Below are positions 50,535 to 58,043 of a DNA stretch of 64,000 bases, piece by piece (the first letter of the stretch is position 1; each line of letters starts with the position of its first letter). Source of the DNA: Spirochaeta isovalerica. Lineage in GTDB: Bacteria > Spirochaetota > Spirochaetia > DSM-2461. Under the pieces are notes generated by a model. That model was not told where the DNA came from, did not search any database, and saw only the letters and a list, made by a program, of their open reading frames with translations. Location of the stretch: the NCBI RefSeq assembly GCF_014207565.1, contig NZ_JACHGJ010000002.1, positions 372,001-436,000 of the forward strand, written 5' to 3'. The position numbers were made by a program, and so were the translations under genes.

Positions 50535-51200
50535 ATGAATATGCTCAATATTGAAGCCCTTATCTTTGATCTGGATGGAACACTGTACGATAAAAAAAAT
50601 ATCGTTCTCAATACCCTGAAAAGCCACTGGAAAGAGATCCCGATTCTCCATGCGACCAATCGGCTCAGAAAATCCCTGAAAGGTGTGGATTTTGAAAATT
50701 CAGAGGCATTTCATGAGACTTTCTATAGGCAGATAGCCCGATCCGCCGGCCGCCGGACGTCCACCATAGAGCACTGGTATCAGAAAAAGTTCTATCCCCG
50801 CTTCATAAGGGCTCTTAAAAAGAAGTATAAAGCCAGGAATAATCTAGTTGCCCTGCTCGAAAAGCTTCAGGGCGTTATACCGATGGCTGTTTTCTCCGAT
50901 TATTCCTATGTGCCGGAAAGGCTGCACGCTCTTAAAATCCCACAGAAGTATTTTTCTTTTATGGCAGGCAGCGAGGAATACGGGGTCCTGAAGCCTTCGG
51001 CCAGACCGCTGCTGGAAATCGCATCGCGACTTGGTGTTTCTCCCGGTAAAGTCCTGGTTGTCGGCGACCGCGTGGACACCGACGGAGAAGCGGCAAAAAA
51101 GGCAGGCATGATGTTTTACCACATTGCGGGACCGGATCAATGGGACCGCTTTATTACCGATATGGAAGATTTCTTAAAAGAGAGAGGACTGAATGGCTAA
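50535..51200 (+). CDS. HAD-superfamily hydrolase
   Basis: A 221-residue phosphatase-like protein: motif I IFDLDGTLYD (nucleophile Asp), motif II in FSDYSYVPERL, a Lys in EYGVLKPSARP and motif IV VLVVGDRVDTDGEAAKKAG. The four-helix cap between motifs I and II fits subfamily IA phosphatases. The substrate is unknown. Its end overlaps the acyltransferase gene by 8 bases, so the pair could handle a phosphorylated lipid. TATAAT overlaps the first ATG, so the true start may be the second ATG (50541). Confidence 0.88.
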   Translation: MNMLNIEALIFDLDGTLYDKKNIVLNTLKSHWKEIPILHATNRLRKSLKGVDFENSEAFHETFYRQIARSAGRRTSTIEHWYQKKFYPRFIRALKKKYKARNNLVALLEKLQGVIPMAVFSDYSYVPERLHALKIPQKYFSFMAGSEEYGVLKPSARPLLEIASRLGVSPGKVLVVGDRVDTDGEAAKKAGMMFYHIAGPDQWDRFITDMEDFLKERGLNG

Positions 51201-52338
51201 GTGGTATCAGGATTTAACATGGGAAATTCTCAAAAGCTTCAAAACGAGGAGGTTGTGGAAATTTCACAATGTTCAGCCTGTGTTTCACGGTGAGTTTCCC
51301 GATCCTCCCTACATTTTTATGGGAAACCATTCCCATGGGGATGATCCCTACATTACAGGGGGAGCGCTGGGCGATACCGTGCACTTTATGGCGAACATCG
51401 ACGGCGTTTCCAATGTGCAGCGCGTCCTCTCCCATCTGGCCGCCTGTTACGGAAAGAAAAAGGGGGCTCCCGACTTCGCCGCTATAAAAAAGACCATTGA
51501 ATTGCTGAAAGAAGGCGAAGCCGTCGGTATTTATCCCGAAGGCGACAGGAGCTGGGATGGAGAAACAGCTCCTTTTATCCCCGGTTCGACAGCTCTGGCC
51601 TCGAAGTATAAGATTCCCCTCGTCCTGGCGATCCAACGGGGGAACTACCTTTCCTTTCCCCGTTGGGCGGACTACCCGAGACAGGGGAGAATACAGATCG
51701 ATTATTACACGATTACTAAAGAAGATGTGGAATCCATGTCTGCGGAAGAGCTTGAGAAAAAAGTAACCGAACTTCTTTATGTGAACGATATCAAGGATCC
51801 ACTCAACCAGGGGGTTGTCTTTACCGGTGAGAATCTGGCTTCAGGCATACAGAGGCTGCTCTGGATATGCCCCTCCTGCGGAAAACAGGATTCTCTGGCG
51901 GGGGATGGTGATGATATTCTCTGCGGCGAATGCCGGTCAAGGTGGACTCTCGACGGATCGTTGAGAATTTATCCTGAAGGCGTTCAGGGGACGGACCTTA
52001 AAGACTGGTATGACTGGCAGAAAGTGAAAACCGCAGAGATATGTTCATCGGCCGGTACGGAAATGATTACCGGTTCCATTGATATTGAAATCAGCGAACT
52101 GGAAAACCGCAAAATGATCGATCCAAGACGTGGTGATTTGAAGCTATACCGGGACAGAGTTGTCTTCTCTTCTGAGGGAAGAGATGATCTGGTTCTCAAT
52201 GTATCCCTGATTGCCCATTATATTGATAATTTCAATAATGCTTTCGAGTTCGATTATGGTAAGGTGAGATACCGAGTCATCTTTTCCGGGAAAAATGCCG
52301 TGAAATGGATCGATCTGCTCAACGAGTTGAAAAAATAG
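51193..52338 (+). CDS. PlsC-type acyltransferase fused to a zinc ribbon and C-terminal beta domain
   Basis: A 381-residue protein. Residues 1-200 are a PlsC-like acyltransferase with the HX4D motif in GNHSHGDDP (His46, Asp51) and the second motif IYPEGDRSWDG. Residues about 220-250 form a zinc ribbon (CPSCGKQD followed by CGECRSRW). The last 110 residues are beta-rich and resemble a PH-like domain. The acyltransferase part uses acyl-ACP or acyl-CoA to acylate a lipid or polyol. The ribbon fusion is unusual. Translation is coupled to the HAD gene. Confidence 0.85.
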   Translation: MAKWYQDLTWEILKSFKTRRLWKFHNVQPVFHGEFPDPPYIFMGNHSHGDDPYITGGALGDTVHFMANIDGVSNVQRVLSHLAACYGKKKGAPDFAAIKKTIELLKEGEAVGIYPEGDRSWDGETAPFIPGSTALASKYKIPLVLAIQRGNYLSFPRWADYPRQGRIQIDYYTITKEDVESMSAEELEKKVTELLYVNDIKDPLNQGVVFTGENLASGIQRLLWICPSCGKQDSLAGDGDDILCGECRSRWTLDGSLRIYPEGVQGTDLKDWYDWQKVKTAEICSSAGTEMITGSIDIEISELENRKMIDPRRGDLKLYRDRVVFSSEGRDDLVLNVSLIAHYIDNFNNAFEFDYGKVRYRVIFSGKNAVKWIDLLNELKK

Positions 52339-52352
52339 GGTAATACTCTGAA

Positions 52353-53351
52353 TTACAATGAAACAGTGTTTTCTTCTATGGTCTGAGAGAACCCTTTTTC
52401 CTTCTCATTCTCGATCTTTTTTTTTCTCTCTTCTTCGGCTTCGAGTTTTTCACCGAAATCCGCCCATTGATACCATTGATAGGGCGTTTTGTGGATAGCT
52501 TCATCGAGAACCGAAAGGGCAGCCTGGCTGACCGAACGGTTGTCATCCTCTTCGGTGATCAGGGTTTTGAGGTTCATTGTGAACTTCTTCTGGCCTTCTC
52601 TGTGCATAAGAGCTGTTGCGACAGCCGAACCGGAGCGTTTGCGCAGGATCTCCAGAGTTCTGTCTCCGTCGAATTCCTTTCCGAGAAAACTTACCGGGTT
52701 ATTTTTTGATGTCCTCCAGGAATCAAACTCGTCACATTCGGTGATGAGAATTCTGCCTTTCTTCAAGGCGTTGACTGCCTGCATGAACACATTGCCTTCG
52801 TCCAGGTCCATCAGTTCCAGGCCAAGGGGTTCGGCTCTTCTGTTGAGCGATTCCTTCAGTCTCTGAGTTTGAAAACGGAGAATCATGGTAACGGGATAAC
52901 CTCTTACGGCGAGGGCTCCCGGAAGAGCTTCGACCGCGCCGTAGTGAGCCGTAACGAGTATTACCCCTTTACCCTTATCCAGAGCGGCTTTAAAATCCTC
53001 TTCACCTGTCAGATTTACGCTTTTCCGAAGGAATTTGAGAGTATTGGGGAGATAGTTATAGGCGATGAAGAGCTTCTCGTGGTAATGAGCGATAATTCCC
53101 CTGAATGTTTCCCTGATGATTCTGTTTAATTCTTCGGGAGTGCGACTGTCCTTATAGACATAGGTCAATGTATTTTTAATATGGGATTTTTCTTTCTTTT
53201 TTAAGTTATAGTAGATTTTACCCAGGAAAAGTAAGTAGAGCCTCGAAGTGTGGAAGGGCAGAAATCTGAATATCAGGACATTCAGTCTTGCCTGTAAAAA
53301 TTTGCTAAGACTGAGTGTAAAACTCAAAGGATTTTTTTTTCCTGGAAACAT
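52353..53351 (-). CDS. LpxL/HtrB-like lipid acyltransferase
   Basis: A 332-residue member of the lipid A late-acyltransferase family, with the HX4E motif in VTAHYGAVEALPG (about residues 134-146), a basic RFQTQRLKESLNRRAEPLGLEL stretch and LLITECDEFDSW-type third motif. The C-terminus is strongly charged. Members acylate lipid A or glycolipids, or amino groups in other lipids. No other lipid A gene is in the window, and many spirochetes lack lipid A, so the acceptor may be another membrane lipid such as the cluster's product. It converges with the PlsC-type gene, and AGGTAGGA lies before the ATG. Confidence 0.85.
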   Translation of the reverse strand: MFPGKKNPLSFTLSLSKFLQARLNVLIFRFLPFHTSRLYLLFLGKIYYNLKKKEKSHIKNTLTYVYKDSRTPEELNRIIRETFRGIIAHYHEKLFIAYNYLPNTLKFLRKSVNLTGEEDFKAALDKGKGVILVTAHYGAVEALPGALAVRGYPVTMILRFQTQRLKESLNRRAEPLGLELMDLDEGNVFMQAVNALKKGRILITECDEFDSWRTSKNNPVSFLGKEFDGDRTLEILRKRSGSAVATALMHREGQKKFTMNLKTLITEEDDNRSVSQAALSVLDEAIHKTPYQWYQWADFGEKLEAEEERKKKIENEKEKGFSQTIEENTVSL

Positions 53352-53628
53352 TTATCCTACCTTATATCGAAAAAATAGCATAAAAAAGCTTTGCGTATTA
53401 TAGGGAATCATATTATAGAAAACAACCCGCGAAGGTCCTGTATACACAAATTAGTCTATGCTACTTATACATCTGATTTCATTATCTTTCAGCGAATATT
53501 CATTCACTTATATAACAATAATAGAAGATCGGTTTAAAAGATACCAGATTCAGTGGGTAAGTTTTTATTTAATAATTGCGCAATCATCTTTGATGGCAAA
53601 GGTTCAACATTTGACTTATTCTATAAAC

Positions 53629-55623
53629 ATGAAAAAGTTGAATGTGTTTTTTTTGATAGTTATTGCTCTGGGGTCTCCCGTATTGACAGCGGGCGAAGGA
53701 TCGCAGGATCGGATTACAGAACCAGACCGCTTTCCCGTTAAATCCGTTACGCTTTATACAGCAGGTCTGGCCTGGATGATGCACGAAACGACTGTAACAG
53801 GCCATGAAATTCTGTCTTTTGAAGTGGAACAGAATGATATCAACGACATTCTCAAAAGCCTGGTAGTGGAGGATCTTGACGGAGGAACCGTCGATTCCAT
53901 CAATTTTGAAAGCGAGAATCCTCTGGCTGTGGCGCTGGCTGATATGAGGGTGAATCCCTCGGGATCTCCGGCCCTGGTCGATTTTCTGAAACGCACCCAG
54001 GGGGAATCGGTGACTGTCTCCTCGGGAGATGAAACGGTGAACGGGCGGATTTTCAGTGTCGAAACCGTTCAGAATCAGGAGGGTAGGCAGGTCATTCTCA
54101 ATCTGATGAATGTCTCAGGCATAGAGCCGGTGGACATTACGGAAATATCGGGTCTGAAGTTTGATGATACTGTACTCCAGGACGAGCTCTTATCAGCTCT
54201 GGACCTGATATCCAGATCCCGGGTCAAGACGTCACGGGTTCTGAAGATCTCTTTCCGCGGAGAGGGTACGAGGACCGTCCGGCTCAGTTACATCCGCGCC
54301 GTTCCGCTCTGGAAGACGAGTTACCGGGTCAACCTCGATGATGAGGGGATTCCGGCTCTTGAAGGCTGGGCGCTTGTCCAGAACACAGGCAGCGTTGACT
54401 GGAAAGATGTTCAGCTCAGCTTTGTGGCCGGGCAGCCAAACGCCTTTACCATGGATCTGGCCACGCCGAGATATGTTCAGAGACAGCAGGTCCAGACTGC
54501 TGCGGCCGCGCCGCTGGGACCGACTGAATATGACCGGGGTTATGCTCCTCCACGGGCGGCCAGCGAATCCTATAAAAGCGCTGCCCCATCAGCGGCATAC
54601 GGAGCCATGATGGATAGTGAGGATGAGCTGGCCTTTGCCGAAGAAGCATACAGTCCGGCACCGGTCGAAGCTCAGGCCACGGGCTTTTCCGCGGGGAATT
54701 TCTACCGTTATACAGTTAATCAGCCGGTTACTGTCTATAGCCGCTCATCGGCCATGATTCCCATAATATCTCTTGAGGGAGCCGGCGAGACGCTGGCGCT
54801 CTATGATCCGTCCTATGACATTGTCTTCAAAGGCATCAGGCTTATCAACGGCTCCGGGGCTCACTGGGCGGCCGGACCGGTTACCGTTTCTGAAGGCCGG
54901 TATTACGGAGGTGATGCGCTTCTGCCGGAAATGATTCCCGGTTCAGAGAGATTGCTGACCTATGCCGTACATGGTTCGGTTCAGGTCGATAAAATTCAGG
55001 AGAAAGACCCCCAGCGCCTTGAAAGCCTTGTCATGGTTGACGGTTTGCTGAAGCGCACCGATAAAATCCGCCGTGTTACAGAGTACAGAATCAGTGGAGA
55101 GGAGAAAGAACTGCTGATCATCCACAGGAAAGAAAGAGGATGGGATCTCGTAGAAAACCCTGAGATCGCAGAGGAAACCGCTTCGGAATACCGGTTTGTA
55201 TTGAACAATTGGGAGAAACCGGCCGTTGTTGTCGAGGAATACATCGTCTCCCAGCAATACAGCCTGGCGAATTTAAGACTCGCCGATATCAACTATTATA
55301 TTCAGTGGGACGGCATCTCGCCGGCAATGAAACAGGCTTTCAGTGAAATAGCATCCCTTCTCAGTCATCTCGAATCTGTCAGAAACGAACTTTCATCATT
55401 AAACAGCCGGATCAGCCGTCTTGAGCGCGATCAGAACCGAGTCCGGGAGAACATGAAAGTTCTCGATACGGATTCGGATCTCTATACGCGCTATGCAGAT
55501 CAGCTTGATGAACAGGAATCGGAAATCCGGCAGATCAATAATGAAATCAACCGGAAGCAGCAGGATCTGTCGGACGGCGATAAAAAGCTGAAAGATTATA
55601 TTTCCGGCCTTGATCTCAATTGA
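53629..55623 (+). CDS. DUF4139 domain-containing secreted protein
   Basis: A 664-residue exported protein with a signal peptide (MKKLNVFFLIVIALGSPVLT). It has an N-terminal beta domain with a long DILKSLVVEDLDGG motif, the DUF4139 core (VRLSYIRAVPLWKTSYRVNL, later WKDVQLSFVAGQPNAF), an Ala/Tyr/Pro-rich linker (about 340-410), a second beta region and a C-terminal coiled coil (about 565-655). The family includes mucoidy-inhibitor-A-like proteins of unknown function. The ATG at 53629 is chosen for its signal peptide; the frame stays open back to 53458, and no Shine-Dalgarno sequence helps. It overlaps the convergent gene by 8 bases. Confidence 0.85.
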   Translation: MKKLNVFFLIVIALGSPVLTAGEGSQDRITEPDRFPVKSVTLYTAGLAWMMHETTVTGHEILSFEVEQNDINDILKSLVVEDLDGGTVDSINFESENPLAVALADMRVNPSGSPALVDFLKRTQGESVTVSSGDETVNGRIFSVETVQNQEGRQVILNLMNVSGIEPVDITEISGLKFDDTVLQDELLSALDLISRSRVKTSRVLKISFRGEGTRTVRLSYIRAVPLWKTSYRVNLDDEGIPALEGWALVQNTGSVDWKDVQLSFVAGQPNAFTMDLATPRYVQRQQVQTAAAAPLGPTEYDRGYAPPRAASESYKSAAPSAAYGAMMDSEDELAFAEEAYSPAPVEAQATGFSAGNFYRYTVNQPVTVYSRSSAMIPIISLEGAGETLALYDPSYDIVFKGIRLINGSGAHWAAGPVTVSEGRYYGGDALLPEMIPGSERLLTYAVHGSVQVDKIQEKDPQRLESLVMVDGLLKRTDKIRRVTEYRISGEEKELLIIHRKERGWDLVENPEIAEETASEYRFVLNNWEKPAVVVEEYIVSQQYSLANLRLADINYYIQWDGISPAMKQAFSEIASLLSHLESVRNELSSLNSRISRLERDQNRVRENMKVLDTDSDLYTRYADQLDEQESEIRQINNEINRKQQDLSDGDKKLKDYISGLDLN

Positions 55624-57385
55624 ATAACATCTCCGGGACGAAAATGGGGCGCCAGTCCTGAAACCGTCCCGGAGTAACGGTGGTAAATTCTTCCTTGTCT
55701 CTGTCGAAAATAATAATTTTCGCGCTGTAATTCCGTTCGCTGGAAAAGACAAGCCTTCTTCCGTCGCGCGACCAGGTCGGGACCCAATCGGCATTACCCG
55801 ATCTGGTTATGCGCCTGAGCCCGGTTCCATCTCTGTTCATCGTGTAGATTTCCCAGTTGCCATCCCTGTGCGAGGAAAAAGCCACTTCGCTGCCGTCCGG
55901 GGAAAATTCGCATCTCGAGCAGTCTTCGAGGAATAAATAGGGGAGTCCCGGATCACCTTTCTCTGAAAAATCGATAAACCAGGTTTCCTGTGTCGTACTG
56001 TATCTCGTAAAGGCCAGCGTCTTTCCATCGGGGGACCATGAAGGCCAGAAGTCTCTGGCTCCATTTTCCGTAAGGCGGATCTGATTGCTTCCATCGGGAT
56101 CCATGATATACACTTCCTGGTTCCCGTCTCTGTCGGAGATGAAGGCGATGCGCTCTCCCGAGGGAGACCAGCTGGCCGCTCTGTCCATTGATTCATTTGA
56201 GGTCAGCTGGATAGGATCCGTTCCGTCACCGTTCATAATAAAGATTTCATCATCTCCGTCTCTGTCGGAGAAAAATACGATCCGTCGGCCGTCGGGAGAA
56301 AAACCGGGCAATCCGTCCTCCCAATCATTATCTGTCAGCTGCACCCGATTCCGGCCCTTTTCATCGATAATATAAATTTCCCGGTCCCCGCCGGAATTGG
56401 AATCGTAAATGATTTTCGACGGCGGTACGGGACGCCAGTCCGGTCCCCAATCGGAAGACCGGTGATTGGTGACTCTGTAGAGAGAGCCCTCTTCCAGATC
56501 CCTGACATATATTTCTCCGGTCGAGTAACCTCTTTCTCCGTCAAAAGCGAGATAGCGGCCGTCGGCGGACCAGACCGGTATCCAGCCCGTCTGACCCGGA
56601 GCCCCTTCAACGGCTTCGATATCCGATCCGTCAGTTCCCGAAATATACATGGCGAAAGAACCGGATCTGTTGCTGTGCCAGGCCAGTCTCGACCCGTCGG
56701 GGGAGACATCGGCGTATCCGATGTTCTCTTCCGATATGATCTCCGGTTCGCTGCCGGGCTGTGAGGGGTCCAGCGACCGGAGTTGCCAGGTCCCGTTGTC
56801 TCCGGCTGTGGAATAGTAGAGAGTTCTCCCGTCGGGAGACCAGGTCGGCGCCATATCTTTTCCGGGGTCATCTGTGAGCCTTTTCTGATCCGTGCCGTCG
56901 CTGTTCATGATGTAAATCTCGGGATTGCCGTCTCTTTCCGAGACGAAAGCGATTTTTTGTCCGTCGGGAGACCATGCCGGCAGATGGTCGTTACCTTTTG
57001 AGTCAGTCAGGCGGCGAAGCGTTTTCTCCGGATCGGCATAGGAAATGGAATAGAGCTCCCTGTTGCCGTCGCGATCGGAAAAGAAGACGATCCGGTCTCC
57101 GTCGGGAGCCCAGTCGCCATGGCCTTCTATCGAGGGCAGGTCGAGGATGACACGCAGATCCGTTCCGTCGGCGTTGACTATATAGAGGTCTCTGTCGCCG
57201 CCTCTCTCCGAGGAAAAGAGTATTTCCCCTTGGGGCGGTTTTGCCGGGACAGCGGAAACTTCGGTCCGGAGGGTCGGCGAGTCTTCAACCGGAGTCCGGG
57301 ATCGAGACAGATCTTCGTCTTTTTCCGAACAGGAAAAGCTGAGCAGAACCATGGCAGATAATAGGATCAACAGATATTTTTTCAT
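55616..57385 (-). CDS. TolB-like beta-propeller lipoprotein (PD40 repeats)
   Basis: A 589-residue lipoprotein: the signal peptide ends with the lipobox LSFSC (Cys19), followed by a linker and about twelve WD40-like PD40 repeats of 40-45 residues. Each repeat has the pattern WSPDGxxIxFxSDRDGNxEIYxMNxDG. The length suggests two propellers or one large one. TolB-like propellers bind protein partners in the periplasm; this is not TolB itself because the TolB N-terminal domain is absent. Its first codon overlaps the stop of the TetR gene (ATGA), so the two are co-regulated. Confidence 0.9.
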   Translation of the reverse strand: MKKYLLILLSAMVLLSFSCSEKDEDLSRSRTPVEDSPTLRTEVSAVPAKPPQGEILFSSERGGDRDLYIVNADGTDLRVILDLPSIEGHGDWAPDGDRIVFFSDRDGNRELYSISYADPEKTLRRLTDSKGNDHLPAWSPDGQKIAFVSERDGNPEIYIMNSDGTDQKRLTDDPGKDMAPTWSPDGRTLYYSTAGDNGTWQLRSLDPSQPGSEPEIISEENIGYADVSPDGSRLAWHSNRSGSFAMYISGTDGSDIEAVEGAPGQTGWIPVWSADGRYLAFDGERGYSTGEIYVRDLEEGSLYRVTNHRSSDWGPDWRPVPPSKIIYDSNSGGDREIYIIDEKGRNRVQLTDNDWEDGLPGFSPDGRRIVFFSDRDGDDEIFIMNGDGTDPIQLTSNESMDRAASWSPSGERIAFISDRDGNQEVYIMDPDGSNQIRLTENGARDFWPSWSPDGKTLAFTRYSTTQETWFIDFSEKGDPGLPYLFLEDCSRCEFSPDGSEVAFSSHRDGNWEIYTMNRDGTGLRRITRSGNADWVPTWSRDGRRLVFSSERNYSAKIIIFDRDKEEFTTVTPGRFQDWRPIFVPEMLFN

Positions 57386-57963
57386 CGGGGCATCTCCTTT
57401 GTCTTTTCATACATGGTGAAACTCACCGCCGCGCTCGTAAGCTTTCCGGTCAGTTCCTCTCTTGTGAAGGCATCCGGATCGTGATAGAGAATCAGAGCCA
57501 GGCCGTGGGTATAGATCGAAATATTGGAATGGATATTTTTCAGAGCCCCTCTGCTGAAGTCTCCCATGCCTTCTCCGGCGGACATCATATCGAGAAGCTG
57601 CTCTTCTTCGTCAGATTGATTTTCCGATGAAAAATCCGGTTTGTTTCTGCCCGAGAGATATAAAAGATAAAAGAGCTGCGGTTCCCTGACGGCGAAATCC
57701 AGATATCCCAGCCCCATGGCCAGAAAAGGGTCATCTTCCGCAGATGCAGACATATACTGATCGGACATGAGGCTATAGGATCTTTTTATGATCTCCTGTT
57801 CCAGATCGGCAATATTGGAAAAATAGTTGTATAGGGGCTGCGTCGAGCAGTTTAATTCCGCTGCGGTGTTTCTGGCGGATAACATGTGGATGCCTTCCCT
57901 TCGGACCAGCCCGAAGGCGGCCTGCAGAACGGCTTCCCGGTTTATCGCACTGTTTCTGGGCAT
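57382..57963 (-). CDS. TetR-family regulator with twin operators
   Basis: A 193-residue repressor. The helix-turn-helix is in IHMLSARNTAAELNCSTQPLYNYFSNIADLEQ (about 25-56), and the C-terminal part resembles TetR_C_33/WHG-type ligand domains. Its gene overlaps the propeller lipoprotein gene, and two copies of a 16-bp palindrome lie just upstream. It likely controls itself and the lipoprotein gene; the effector is unknown. It follows valS on the same strand by 80 bases, which hold its own operators. Confidence 0.88.
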   Translation of the reverse strand: MPRNSAINREAVLQAAFGLVRREGIHMLSARNTAAELNCSTQPLYNYFSNIADLEQEIIKRSYSLMSDQYMSASAEDDPFLAMGLGYLDFAVREPQLFYLLYLSGRNKPDFSSENQSDEEEQLLDMMSAGEGMGDFSRGALKNIHSNISIYTHGLALILYHDPDAFTREELTGKLTSAAVSFTMYEKTKEMPR

Positions 57964-57979
57964 GAAATCTCCTTATTAA

Positions 57980-58027
57980 AATAACAGGTGTTATTATGTA
58001 TTTTATTTTAAAATAACACCTGTTATT
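57980..58027. promoter_or_regulatory. Pair of TetR operators upstream of the tetR-propeller operon
   Basis: Two 16-bp palindromes, AATAACAGGTGTTATT (57980-57995) and AATAACACCTGTTATT (58012-58027), lie 32 bp apart, three helical turns. Each has arms AATAACA/TGTTATT around a two-base centre; the two sites are reverse complements of each other. Confidence 0.8.
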
Positions 58028-58043
58028 TTGTCAAAGGAAATCT

